This document shows positions 21,989 through 28,981 of a DNA stretch of 33,293 nt, piece after piece (the stretch's first letter is position 1; each line of letters starts with the position of its first letter). Position numbers and translations under genes: made by a program. The stretch comes from a virus, in the IMG/VR virus record IMGVR_UViG_3300049446_000003, positions 1-33,293 of that record, one strand, 5' to 3'. Below the pieces are notes generated by a model. It did not search any database. It was not told the DNA's origin and saw only the letters and a list, made by a program, of their open reading frames with translations.

Positions 21989-22032
21989 GCCGTCCTGGCG
22001 GCCGGGGGATGGGGGCTGGCCGCCAGGACGGC
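21989..22032. terminator. Perfect 15-bp inverted repeat, hairpin A
   Basis: GCCGTCCTGGCGGCC (21989-22003) and its exact reverse complement (22018-22032) flank a 14-nt G-rich loop. It lies between the stop of the 127-residue gene and the methyltransferase. Its stability fits a T-less actinobacterial terminator, an operator or a transcript-processing site. Confidence 0.6.
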
Positions 22033-22034
22033 GG

Positions 22035-22066
22035 GACGCGCGGGCGAGGGGATGCCCGCGCGCGTC
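22035..22066. terminator. Second inverted repeat, hairpin B
   Basis: The right arm GCCCGCGCG (22054-22062) pairs with the left arm CGCGCGGGC (22037-22045) over 9 bp, and further pairing is possible with a 2-nt bulge, around an 8-nt loop. It reaches the stop codon of the upstream gene and is followed at once by hairpin A. The tandem pair makes this the best transcript boundary in the window. Confidence 0.5.
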
Positions 22067-22449
22067 TAGGCGGGGTCGTAGGTCGCGCGAAATATCTCGT
22101 CTTTGCACGGGTAAAACTCGCCCTGCACGCCGCGGATGATCCAGTCACCGGGCCGGGCGAGCATCTCCCCCTCAAGGGTCGCGATGGCGAGGGTAGTCGT
22201 CTCGCCCATGCCACCCGGGCAGCTGAAGTCGGTGCCCGATGCCATGAGGATGCCGGTGATCTCACCTGCGGCCGCGAGGTCGCCCGGCGTCCACTGCCAT
22301 GCTTCGATGACGACGGGCTTCTTGCGGTACTGAGCCATGTGGCTGTCCTCTCGTGGTGGTGGTCCCGGCCCGGCGGGCGCGGGCTGCCCGTAGACGGTGA
22401 TGGTGACCGGCGGGCGCGGGTGCGCGAGCCCTGCCGTGCCGTCAGTCAT
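22066..22449 (-). CDS. Phage-wide small protein (PGD-W-I-I-x-G family), alternative starts
   Basis: The frame opens at ATG 22449 (ATGACTGA overlap) and encodes 127 residues. A second, possibly preferred start is ATG 22338 (MAQYRKKPVVIEAWQW) with GAGAGGAC upstream, giving 90 residues. The core LEGEMLARPGDWIIRGVQGE followed by FYPCKDEIFRATY is shared by small proteins in phages of many hosts; its function is not known to me. The 37 extra N-terminal residues are Pro-rich after VTITVYGQP and look like a decayed or fused sequence. The stop lies within hairpin B. Confidence 0.72.
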   Translation of the reverse strand: MTDGTAGLAHPRPPVTITVYGQPAPAGPGPPPREDSHMAQYRKKPVVIEAWQWTPGDLAAAGEITGILMASGTDFSCPGGMGETTTLAIATLEGEMLARPGDWIIRGVQGEFYPCKDEIFRATYDPA

Positions 22450-22591
22450 CGCCGTCCTCCTCGCCGCACTCCTCGCACAGCCAGCCGCCCTCGCCGTCGG
22501 ACCGGATCTGGTCGCCACCGCAGATATCGGCACCGCAGTTATCGCACTCGCTGTCGTAGATGGCGGCGAGCCACGGGCCGTAGTCACTCAT
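22442..22591 (-). CDS. 49-residue zinc ribbon protein
   Basis: The gene starts at ATG 22591 with an 8-nt overlap (ATGAGTGA). MSDYGPWLAAIYDSECDNCG leads into a four-cysteine ribbon: CDNCGADICGG and WLCEECGEED. The C-terminus is acidic. It is a standalone zinc ribbon that may be a transcription or replication accessory factor or a host-inhibitory protein. Small ribbons like this are common in phage early regions. Confidence 0.72.
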   Translation of the reverse strand: MSDYGPWLAAIYDSECDNCGADICGGDQIRSDGEGGWLCEECGEEDGDD

Positions 22592-23366
22592 CGCCGTCCT
22601 CCTCGGCCTCGCGGACGGCGTCGCCGGTGACCACGCCGCTCGCCTCTGCCAGCCAGGGCACCTCGGCCAGCTCATCGCGCCACGGCGAGGCGGCGAGCAT
22701 CTCGGCGGGCGACTCCAGGTAGCTGACGGGCATCCACGCGCCCAGGAAGTGGCTCTCGACGCTGATCAGGATCGACTGGTCGCCTTTGCTGCCGGTGAAG
22801 AACGCGAGGCGCTCGCCCTTGCGGACGGCGCTCTGCCACCTGGCCAGGAGTGCCGCATTGAAGTTCAGCGCGGGCGCGCTCCTGGCCATGGGCCGGGTGA
22901 TCAGCCCGGCCAGCGTCTTGCGCCAGCCCCCGAGCGGGTCATGCGACGGGTCGCGGTGGTCCATGAGCACGGCCCTGGTGCCGTCGAGCGCCTCGATGGT
23001 GATCTGCAGCCGGCCGATCGCTGCGGGCTGCCCGGCGACCATGACCGGGAACGGCTGCTTATCGATCGTGAGGTGCAGCGGCGGGTCGGAGTCCTTGCTG
23101 AACGGGAACAGGGTCAGCGCCGACTTGGCCTCTGCCGCGCGGACGTGCACGGGTTCCGGGATGTCGCCGGGGCGGTTCCCGGCGTCGAGCCAGAGCCGCT
23201 CGGCGGCGAGGGTGTACCGGTCGAACCCGACGGCGTACACCGCCCGCCTGGCCAGCTCGATGCGGATCACGGCCAGCTCGCGGGCCTCCGGGTCGGTCGA
23301 TGCGTGGGGGATGACCGGCTTCAGCAGCTCGGCCAGTCCCCTGCTGGTCATGTCGATTCGCGTCAC
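22584..23366 (-). CDS. Putative DNA polymerase sliding clamp (DnaN-like)
   Basis: A 260-residue protein starting at GTG 23366 (GTGA overlap). Beta-clamp-like elements are AELLKPVIPHAST, AVYAVGFDRYTLAAERLWLD, then a central basic/beta part, ALNFNAALLARWQSAVRKGE and, near the end, DQSILISVESHFLGAWMPV, which resembles the clamp ending with a Met-Pro strand. Host clamps are about 370 residues with three domains; this is shorter and probably two-domain, as in phage clamps. It would hold the polymerase on DNA. The recombination genes upstream fit. Confidence is moderate because the match is by pattern. Confidence 0.55.
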   Translation of the reverse strand: MTRIDMTSRGLAELLKPVIPHASTDPEARELAVIRIELARRAVYAVGFDRYTLAAERLWLDAGNRPGDIPEPVHVRAAEAKSALTLFPFSKDSDPPLHLTIDKQPFPVMVAGQPAAIGRLQITIEALDGTRAVLMDHRDPSHDPLGGWRKTLAGLITRPMARSAPALNFNAALLARWQSAVRKGERLAFFTGSKGDQSILISVESHFLGAWMPVSYLESPAEMLAASPWRDELAEVPWLAEASGVVTGDAVREAEEDGDE

Positions 23367-23728
23367 TGGGTTCCTTCGGGTGCGGGGAAGAGGCTGGGCT
23401 GCTGCACTGCGCCGTGGGGCCGGCTGGCTTTCGCGATCCGGTCACGCTGCCGCCGGCGGAACGCTTCCTTGCGGTCGCAGTCGTCGAAATGGTTGCGCCA
23501 TCGCTCCTCGCCGGCGGCGGTGTCGGGTTCCTGCCCGGCGGCGAGGAACCGGCCGTGCTGCCAGTCGCGGCCGGGGCAGGCGGCGACGGTCCCGGCGGGG
23601 TCGGGGGCGGCGCGCAGCGGGATCAGCAGCGGTCTCGGGCCGGGCCCGGCGACGAGCTTGAACCAGATCAGGGCAGAGCAGCCCTCGCACTGGACGGGCC
23701 GGCGCGGCGATGACGGGGGCCTAGCCAC
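23363..23728 (-). CDS. Zinc-ribbon-containing 121-residue protein
   Basis: Starts at GTG 23728 in the recurrent GTGGCTAG overlap. CEGCSALIWFKLVAG (14-28) gives one Cys pair, Cys51 another position, and HFDDCDRKEAFRRRQRD a basic C-terminal helix with Cys/His. The pattern of a Cys pair, tryptophan, and a late His/Cys with FRRR is met in other phage proteins of unknown function. Ends with QPSLFPAPEGTQ. It follows a run of four similar small genes and precedes the clamp. Confidence 0.68.
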   Translation of the reverse strand: MARPPSSPRRPVQCEGCSALIWFKLVAGPGPRPLLIPLRAAPDPAGTVAACPGRDWQHGRFLAAGQEPDTAAGEERWRNHFDDCDRKEAFRRRQRDRIAKASRPHGAVQQPSLFPAPEGTQ

Positions 23729-23948
23729 CGGGCACCGGCTCCTTCCGCTCGATGTAGCCGATGGCCGCCCGGGCCGCCGCGAGGTAGGCGGGCGACGGGT
23801 CCTTGCGGTTCTCCTGGCCGGGGACGTAGGCCGCCCAGATCGCGGCCTGCATGGCCTTCGGCAGGGAGTACCAGTGGCCCCGGCACATGAATATCCGGGG
23901 CGGCACGGTCTTCGTGCAGCCGGTCGCGTGGCAGAGGTGGCTAGCCAT
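23721..23948 (-). CDS. Small Cys/His protein of a phage-wide type
   Basis: A 75-residue protein starting at ATG 23948 (ATGGCTAG overlap). MASHLCHATGCTKTVPPRIF then MCRGHWYSLPKAMQ carry Cys6, His7, Cys11, Cys22 and His25, which likely chelate zinc. AIWAAYVPGQENRKDPSPAY and AARAAIGYIERKEP complete it. The H-L-C-H-x-x-G-C-x4-PP and W-x-x-Y-x-P-G-Q motifs are shared by many small phage proteins; function unknown. Confidence 0.75.
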   Translation of the reverse strand: MASHLCHATGCTKTVPPRIFMCRGHWYSLPKAMQAAIWAAYVPGQENRKDPSPAYLAAARAAIGYIERKEPVPGG

Positions 23949-24132
23949 CGGTGCTCCTGTCCGGCTCGGCGTACGTGGTCGGCGCTGGTCCGCGGCAGCG
24001 GTGCCCGTGGCCCTGGTGGTGGAAGAACCCGTGTGATCCGGGCGGGCAGGCGTGCGGCAGCGGCCGGGTGATGCACGCGACGATGGCCCTGCGGCAGTGC
24101 GCGCATTTCGGCATCGGCTTGCGGCTAGCCAT
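23941..24132 (-). CDS. 63-residue Cys/His-rich protein
   Basis: Starts at ATG 24132 (ATGGCTAG overlap). MASRKPMPKCAHCRRAIVAC has Cys10, Cys13 and Cys20; PLPHACPPGSHGFFHHQGHG and HRCRG give further ligands. A zinc or other metal site is likely. No family recognised. Confidence 0.65.
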   Translation of the reverse strand: MASRKPMPKCAHCRRAIVACITRPLPHACPPGSHGFFHHQGHGHRCRGPAPTTYAEPDRSTDG

Positions 24133-24337
24133 TGCTGCGCAGCTTCCCGCAGTAGCACCGTCCGTCGCCGCTCGCGGCGGCGTCCCGGCGGCATGCGTCC
24201 CCGGCGGGTGACCACGGGACCCGGCGGCGTCCCGGCGGCCGGGGCGGCCCGAGCGCCCATGAGACCAGGTCGGCCCAGCACTGGCCGGGGAGCCGGCTGA
24301 GCTGGGAGGCCAGCCACCAGCGGATGCGGCTAGCCAC
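24125..24337 (-). CDS. 70-residue protein with Cys-containing tail
   Basis: Starts at GTG 24337 (GTGGCTAG overlap). VASRIRWWLASQLSRLPGQC and WADLVSWALGPPRPPG form a Trp-rich amphipathic part; CRRDAAASGDGRCYCGKLRS provides three cysteines. Possibly metal-binding or membrane-associated. No family recognised. Confidence 0.6.
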   Translation of the reverse strand: MASRIRWWLASQLSRLPGQCWADLVSWALGPPRPPGRRRVPWSPAGDACRRDAAASGDGRCYCGKLRSNG

Positions 24338-24548
24338 GGCGCGCCTGCGGGGGGAACGGGTGGACGTGCGCGCCATCGGCGTGGCACTGCGCGCGGCGCG
24401 GGTGGTCACTGGCGCAGTCGTGCGGCGGCTGGCCTTCCGGCGGGTCGCCGCACCGGCACCACTGGCCGGGCCGCTGGCGCACTGCGGAGCCGCTGAACGT
24501 GCCCTCCCAGACCTGGTGCACCTCAGCCGCATAGTCGCGCCCGGTCAT
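24330..24548 (-). CDS. 72-residue Cys/His protein
   Basis: Starts at ATG 24548 in an ATGA overlap with the 29-residue gene. MTGRDYAAEVHQVWEGTFSG and CRCGDPPEGQPPHDC, CHADGAHVHPFPPQA give several Cys and His residues suited to metal binding. Gly/Pro-rich and probably small and compact. No family recognised. Confidence 0.62.
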   Translation of the reverse strand: MTGRDYAAEVHQVWEGTFSGSAVRQRPGQWCRCGDPPEGQPPHDCASDHPRRAQCHADGAHVHPFPPQARRG

Positions 24549-24634
24549 GGCCGGCACCAGCCGCGACGGTGCCGACGCGGCCAGATGCGCCCGCAGACAG
24601 CGCACGGGTGCCAGATGCGCCTCATGCTGCTCAT
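24545..24634 (-). CDS. 29-residue zinc-knuckle micro-protein
   Basis: A very short gene starting at ATG 24634 and ending TGA at 24545, with 4-nt ATGA overlaps to genes on both sides. The product MSSMRRIWHPCAVCGRIWPR continues RHRRGWCRP, with Cys11-x2-Cys14, His22 and Cys27, all that is needed for one zinc knuckle, in a very basic chain. It is the only way to fill 24549-24630 while keeping the strict overlap pattern. A nucleic-acid-binding role is plausible. Confidence 0.6.
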   Translation of the reverse strand: MSSMRRIWHPCAVCGRIWPRRHRRGWCRP

Positions 24635-24837
24635 CGCTCCTCGCCGCCCCGGTACCGCTGGCACGCGGCCTCGGCCCGGGCGAGCAGCGCGGACAGCCTG
24701 CCCCGCTGCGCCGCGTCGAGGCGGGCGACGGTGAAGCCGCTGCCATCGTCCAGGGTCATCAGGCCGCAGTCGGTGCCGACGTGAAGCGATGCCCCGTCCA
24801 CGTCGGTGACCGACCCGATCCGCCCGGCGTCAGCCAT
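24631..24837 (-). CDS. 68-residue protein
   Basis: Starts at ATG 24837 (ATGGCTGA overlap). MADAGRIGSVTDVDGASLHV and GTDCGLMTLDDGSGFTVARL form a compact beta-like domain, and AALLARAEAACQRYRGGEER a helix. It resembles small helper proteins of unknown function; no family recognised. Confidence 0.65.
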   Translation of the reverse strand: MADAGRIGSVTDVDGASLHVGTDCGLMTLDDGSGFTVARLDAAQRGRLSALLARAEAACQRYRGGEER

Positions 24838-25225
24838 CGCCGTCACACTCGCCCTCGCAGTCCCCGCCCTCGCAGTCAGCGGAATGGACGGAGGCATCAG
24901 CAACCGGGTCCGGGTCCAGCCACGGATCCAGGGCCCGCGGCTCGGCGGGCGGCTGGGCGGGCGTCAGCTCCCACTGGGCGACCGGCATCGAGCTGGCCAG
25001 CGTGTCGGCGCCGAGCCTGCGGGCCAGCGCCTCGGTGCAGGAGGTGAGGCAGTAGACGGGGTAGGGGACGCCCATGGTGGCGGCCGGCTGCCCGGCGTCG
25101 CCCGCGTAGATGTCGATCTGCAGGCGGGTGGCCTGCAGCAGCGGCGCGTCGGCCCGGACGTACCCGGCGAGCCGGCGCCTGCCGAACAGCTCGGCTATCG
25201 CCCAGCCCTCGAACGGGTCAGCCAT
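24830..25225 (-). CDS. 131-residue protein with acidic Cys tail
   Basis: Starts at ATG 25225 (ATGGCTGA overlap with the RecT stop). The N-terminal domain (MADPFEGWAIAELFGRRRLA, GYVRADAPLLQATRLQIDIY) looks like a small alpha/beta fold, and the tail HSADCEGGDCEGECDGDG is acidic with three cysteines. Being next to RecT it may be a recombination accessory. No family recognised. Confidence 0.65.
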   Translation of the reverse strand: MADPFEGWAIAELFGRRRLAGYVRADAPLLQATRLQIDIYAGDAGQPAATMGVPYPVYCLTSCTEALARRLGADTLASSMPVAQWELTPAQPPAEPRALDPWLDPDPVADASVHSADCEGGDCEGECDGDG

Positions 25226-26441
25226 CCTGCTCGCCTGCCTCGGGCTGCGGGTGCGCGGCCCGGTACTCCTGCCAGATGGCCGACGCGGCGTCCTGCGTGC
25301 TGCCCTGCGCGTCTTTCAGGGCCGCGTCCAGGTACTGGCGCACCGAGGCGGTCTCGTCGCGGGTGAGCCCGTCCAGGCCGGTGACGGGCCGGGCGAGCCG
25401 CCAGGACATGAACTCGGACAGGTCATCCGGGTCGGGTCCGAGGATCCGGGTCAGGCTCCTGCCGAGCTGCGCGGCCTGCGCCCCGGTGGGCCGGGCAGGC
25501 CGCGCGCCGTCACCGCCGGGCGGCGAGCCCGCGGCCGGGGCACCGGGGCCCGCCGCAGGAGCGCCGGTGCTCGCGGCACCGTCCGCACCATCCGCCGGCG
25601 TAGGCCCCGGCCCGGCTGCCGGCTCATGCCCGGCAGGTTGACCCGGTGCGGGTGCCGGGCCGGGGCTGTCGTCGATGATCTCCGCGTCGTAGACCTCGGG
25701 CTCCGGAACCCGCTCGGCGCGGCCGGGCAGCACCAGCGGGGCGCTGGCGGCCGGGTGCGCGGCGGCGGCGATCCGGTACTCGGCCGATGTCGGGACGTAG
25801 GGCTCCAGGCCGCGGAGCGGGCACTTCTTCCACATCGACTCCTCCCACTGCTTCCACGGGGAGTCGGCCTTGTCCGAGCCGCGCGACTTGGCCTTGTGCT
25901 TCATGATCTCCGCGCGGCCCATCGGGATGACCTTCGAGAACCGGCCGTCGAGCATCACCGCGTAGGCGTAGGCGCCGCGCAGCGGGCCGCGGCTGGCCGG
26001 GTCGGCGAACTCGTCGAACTCGTGCACGGGCGGGGTCGTCGCGCCGGTCCGCCGGTACACGTCCTGCTGGTAGACGACCTCCGCGACGACCGATGACACG
26101 GCCCCGGCGCGGTACATCCGCTCGATGATGCCCTTGTAGCCCTCGATGCCGGTGACCTCGCTGCCGAACGGCACGAGGTAGTAGTCGTCGGTGTCGGGCT
26201 CGTGGCCGAGGCGGGCGCAGTCCAGGAGGCAGTACAGCAGCGACTGGGGGTTGGCGATCGCGGCGGCCAGGAGCTTGGGGTTGCGGCGCAGCGCGCCCTG
26301 GGTGACGCGGATGATCGCGGATGGCTTGACATGGGTGGCGGCGGCCATCGCGATGTCGTCCTGCTGGGACCGGATCCAGTTAACGAGCTGGTCGGACTTG
26401 TCGCGGACGGACACGGCCTGGCTGACGGTGGTGGCGGTCAT
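25218..26441 (-). CDS. recT: RecT-family single-strand annealing protein
   Basis: A 407-residue protein starting at ATG 26441 with AGGGAGC upstream. RecT features: residues 50-140 AIIRVTQGALRRNPKLLAAA, NPQSLLYCLLDCARLGHEPD, DYYLVPFGSEVTGIEGYKGI, then YQQDVYRR, MLDGRFSKVIPMGRAEIMKH, WKQWEESMWKKCPLRGLEPY. The C-terminal 150 residues are Pro/Ala/Gly-rich and may bind host SSB or other partners; the segment at 330-400 (AAQLGRSLTRILGPD) is more ordered. It anneals single strands made by the exonuclease and drives homologous recombination. The partner YqaJ gene is upstream, two small genes away. Confidence 0.88.
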   Translation of the reverse strand: MTATTVSQAVSVRDKSDQLVNWIRSQQDDIAMAAATHVKPSAIIRVTQGALRRNPKLLAAAIANPQSLLYCLLDCARLGHEPDTDDYYLVPFGSEVTGIEGYKGIIERMYRAGAVSSVVAEVVYQQDVYRRTGATTPPVHEFDEFADPASRGPLRGAYAYAVMLDGRFSKVIPMGRAEIMKHKAKSRGSDKADSPWKQWEESMWKKCPLRGLEPYVPTSAEYRIAAAAHPAASAPLVLPGRAERVPEPEVYDAEIIDDSPGPAPAPGQPAGHEPAAGPGPTPADGADGAASTGAPAAGPGAPAAGSPPGGDGARPARPTGAQAAQLGRSLTRILGPDPDDLSEFMSWRLARPVTGLDGLTRDETASVRQYLDAALKDAQGSTQDAASAIWQEYRAAHPQPEAGEQDG

Positions 26442-26458
26442 CGGGGGATGCTCCCTGG

Positions 26459-26677
26459 TCAGAAGGGGACGCGCGGGGAAAGGTCGAGGGCCATCCACAG
26501 CCAGCGGAGCGCCCGGTGGCGTGCCTCCTCGCCGAGTGGCTGGAGGACGTCGTAGGCGGCGGCCATGGCGGCGGTCTCCGCGCGGACCTCCTCGCGCTGC
26601 TCCCGCAGGAGCGTGTCGGCGGGCGACTCGGCCGCAGCGGCGGCGTTGCTGGTGATGAAGTTGCCGGTAATGGTCAT
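26459..26677 (-). CDS. 72-residue helical protein between exonuclease and RecT
   Basis: Starts at ATG 26677 (ATGA overlap). MTITGNFITSNAAAAAESPA then DTLLREQREEVRAETAAMAA form long amphipathic helices, ending ALRWLWMALDLSPRVPF. It may be an accessory to the recombinases. No family recognised. Confidence 0.65.
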   Translation of the reverse strand: MTITGNFITSNAAAAAESPADTLLREQREEVRAETAAMAAAYDVLQPLGEEARHRALRWLWMALDLSPRVPF

Positions 26678-26928
26678 GGGGTTAGCTCCGATGGGCTGCG
26701 GGACATCGCCAAAGCGGTCTGGATGACCGACGGGGTAGCGAGCGCGATGTGCTCGCGCCAGTTGAGTAGCTCGGACACCGGATCGGCGGCCCTGATGACC
26801 TGGGCCGGGTCGATCTCGGCGGTGACGTACGCGGCGAACTGCTCAGCGGTCGCCTGGTCGCTGAACGGCCCCCAGCACGCGGACTGGTGGTAAGGCAGGT
26901 GGCTGCCGAGCACGACGACCCACATCAC
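26674..26928 (-). CDS. 84-residue protein between exonuclease and RecT
   Basis: Starts at GTG 26928 or ATG 26925 (GTGATG, overlapping the exonuclease stop). MWVVVLGSHLPYHQSACWGP and FSDQATAEQFAAYVTAEIDP resemble a short beta-hairpin followed by a helix that ends VSELLNWREHIALATPSVIQ. The pattern of an initial strand, then W-G-P-F and a long helix is seen in small phage helper proteins. Function unknown. Confidence 0.65.
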   Translation of the reverse strand: MMWVVVLGSHLPYHQSACWGPFSDQATAEQFAAYVTAEIDPAQVIRAADPVSELLNWREHIALATPSVIQTALAMSRSPSELTP

Positions 26929-27905
26929 TGCCCCTCCGGTGCCCTGGCGGGCACGAGCTTGTCTGTGACGGAGGCCTTCCGGACGTGCTCTTTCACGCCG
27001 TAGACCTGGCGGGTCGCGATGACGTCGCCGGTCACCCGGTCGACGACCCGGTGGCCATTGCCGAGCAGCTCGCGCAGCCGGTTCTCGGCGAGTTTCTTGT
27101 GCTGCCCGGCCTCCTTGTAGCGGCGGCACGCGGCGCGGTACTGGATGCCGGGCATGCGCCGGATCTCCACGTCGCGGTCCTCGATGGCCGGGTGCAGGGC
27201 CTTCAGCGCCCCGGTGGTGGCGGGCCGCCAGTCGACGCCGGGGGGGTCGCCGCGGCCGATGCGGTCCAGGAACAGCTCAGCGTGCGCCCGCATGATCTTC
27301 AGGTCGGCGCGGGCCGCGCCGTCCATGGTGAGCTCGTAGACCCGCACCTTCTTGGAGTGCAGGAACAGGCAGGCGACGTATCCGGTGGTGACGCCCATGA
27401 CGTCCATCTGCCACAGCTTCTGGCAGCGGTAGGCGACGGGGATCTCGTCGGTGCCGTCGTCGCCCCACTCGTCGTAGGTCGCCGACGTCTTGGCCTCGAG
27501 CGTGGCGAGCGGCTGCACGACGAACACGCCGTCGAGCTCGACGATGCCGCACGACGGGCCGTCCTCGAGGAGCCGGTCGGGCGTGGCGAGCTGCCACGGG
27601 CGGTCAGGGTGGGCGTAGATGGCCTGCCCGTCGCCGGTCACCGCGAATTCCGGGTGGCGGCCGGCGAACTTGGCCACGACGTAGTCCTCCAGGTACCGGC
27701 CGAGTTCCATGTCTACGTTGTCGTCCTGGTCTGGCAGCGCCCCGGTCTTCCGGAAGTACAGGGCGTAGGGCGATGACCACGATGAAAGGCCCATGACGAT
27801 CGCTATTTCTGACGCGGAGATGGCGCGGGCGGTGAGGGGCTGCCGGGCGGCCTGCCATTCCTCGTGGCTCATCCCGCCGGCGAGCACGAGCACGGGCCCG
27901 GTCAT
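26925..27905 (-). CDS. YqaJ-family viral exonuclease (lambda exo-like)
   Basis: A 326-residue protein starting at ATG 27905 (ATGA overlap). Nuclease motifs: SASEIAIVMGLSSW (30-43), ELGRYLEDYV (67-76) with acidic residues, TPDR (108-111), LEAKTS (136-141, the E-x-K), and CQKLWQMDVMG (161-171). This is the YqaJ-like branch of PD-(D/E)XK enzymes that digest one strand of duplex DNA from ends, leaving single strands for the annealing protein. The C-terminus (EIRRMPGIQYRAACRRYKEA) is a basic helical part. It is the partner of RecT. Confidence 0.9.
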   Translation of the reverse strand: MTGPVLVLAGGMSHEEWQAARQPLTARAISASEIAIVMGLSSWSSPYALYFRKTGALPDQDDNVDMELGRYLEDYVVAKFAGRHPEFAVTGDGQAIYAHPDRPWQLATPDRLLEDGPSCGIVELDGVFVVQPLATLEAKTSATYDEWGDDGTDEIPVAYRCQKLWQMDVMGVTTGYVACLFLHSKKVRVYELTMDGAARADLKIMRAHAELFLDRIGRGDPPGVDWRPATTGALKALHPAIEDRDVEIRRMPGIQYRAACRRYKEAGQHKKLAENRLRELLGNGHRVVDRVTGDVIATRQVYGVKEHVRKASVTDKLVPARAPEGQ

Positions 27906-28204
27906 CCCGGGTCTCCCGGCGCGGTCAGCTCGTGTTCCCAGGCCCGCCAGTCACGGTGCCGCCGGTGCGCCGGGCAGAACTCGACTCGCGCGTCCCCGCC
28001 GGGCAGGTACGTCAGGGCGCAGCCGCAGCGGTGCATGACGGCGGACAGCTCGCGGGCCGCGCTCAGCCCGGCGTGCGGCGGCCCGGGCAGCGGCGGCCGG
28101 GCGGGCTCGCGGGCGGCGAGGCGGCGGCCCAGCCAGGCCTCGACCCGCAGGGGCAGGACGTAGACGGCGGCGATGAACAGCAGGCACAGGACGACGGTGA
28201 TCAC
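27902..28204 (-). CDS. Membrane-anchored protein with Cys/His domain
   Basis: A 100-residue protein starting at ATG 28204 (ATGA overlap). Residues 1-20 (MITVVLCLLFIAAVYVLPLR) are a membrane helix; the remainder is soluble with Cys60, Cys62, Cys77, His80, His83 (HRCGCALTYLPGG, VEFCPAHRRHRDW), which could bind zinc. No family recognised. Confidence 0.65.
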   Translation of the reverse strand: MITVVLCLLFIAAVYVLPLRVEAWLGRRLAAREPARPPLPGPPHAGLSAARELSAVMHRCGCALTYLPGGDARVEFCPAHRRHRDWRAWEHELTAPGDPG

Positions 28205-28380
28205 GGGCGGTCCTCGGTAGCTGGCGGTTCCCTGATGGCATCCATCAGGGAAGTGATATCGGCACCGCGCTCAGCCCGCTCATGGGCGTCGATCAGGGCG
28301 CGCAGGGCTGACACGCGGCGGCGCGCGGCGAGCCACAGCACGGCCAGGATGGCGGCGGGCAGGTACCAGAGCAGGCTCAC
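28201..28380 (-). CDS. 59-residue single-helix membrane protein
   Basis: Starts at GTG 28380 (GTGA overlap). VSLLWYLPAAILAVLWLAAR is a membrane helix with a basic stop-transfer end; RALIDAHERAERGADITSLM is an amphipathic helix. Similar short bitopic proteins are common in phage early regions. Confidence 0.65.
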   Translation of the reverse strand: MSLLWYLPAAILAVLWLAARRRVSALRALIDAHERAERGADITSLMDAIREPPATEDRP

Positions 28381-28721
28381 GGCGTCGCCGCCTGTGCCCG
28401 GGCGAACGCGCCGGTGCGCTGGCAGGCGCGGCATGTCACCCGGGCCGGGTCGCGGGTCCACTGCGGGTCGATCGCGGAGGTGCGGCACGCGATGGGGTGG
28501 GCGAGGTGGACGGCGGGCGGCGGCACGTCGCCGGGCTGGCGGAGCCGCCGGTCGGTCTCGCGCAGCACCGAGCGGGCCTCGGCGACCGCGAACGCGGCGG
28601 CGGCGGCCAGCACCCGGTCGGTGAGCGCGTTGTCGGCGTAGGTGCCGTCGTGGATGGCCAGCTCGCGGTCGCGGACGGCCAGCTCGCGGCGGATGACGGC
28701 CTCAAGCTCGTCGCGGGTCAT
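28377..28721 (-). CDS. 114-residue protein with C-terminal zinc site
   Basis: Starts at ATG 28721 (ATGA overlap). MTRDELEAVIRRELAVRDRE starts a helical bundle; HPIAC (75-79) and VTCRACQRT (96-103) provide His75, Cys79, Cys97 and Cys100, a likely zinc site. The plan, helices plus a small ribbon, is repeated in several proteins here. No family recognised. Confidence 0.66.
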   Translation of the reverse strand: MTRDELEAVIRRELAVRDRELAIHDGTYADNALTDRVLAAAAAFAVAEARSVLRETDRRLRQPGDVPPPAVHLAHPIACRTSAIDPQWTRDPARVTCRACQRTGAFARAQAATP

Positions 28722-28981
28722 CGTGCCGCCTCCGGGTGCTCCGCGTGCCACTCAAGATCACTGCGCACCGCCGTGTGAGACACGCCCAGCCTGCCCGCGA
28801 TCTCGCGCAGCGTCATGCCGTCAGCGCGCAGCCTGGCCGCGCGGCGCCGCCGGCTCACCACGTGCGGCGCGATCTCGCGGGCATCCGGCGTGCCGTGCCC
28901 GGCCTCGGCTGCGGCTATGACCTGCCGGGCCCACGGGTAGGCGCGTGCCCGCCAGGCGTAGCGGGGGATCGTGTCAGCCAC
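28718..28981 (-). CDS. HTH protein (resolvase/sigma-70 region 4-like)
   Basis: An 87-residue protein starting at GTG 28981 (GTGGCTGA overlap). Residues 54-75 (DGMTLREIAGRLGVSHTAV) are a helix-turn-helix of the type found in the recognition region of sigma factors and resolvases; the preceding segment (VVSRRRRAARLRA) is basic. It is likely DNA-binding. The C-terminal RSDLEWHAEHPE continues as a helix. Confidence 0.75.
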   Translation of the reverse strand: MADTIPRYAWRARAYPWARQVIAAAEAGHGTPDAREIAPHVVSRRRRAARLRADGMTLREIAGRLGVSHTAVRSDLEWHAEHPEAAR

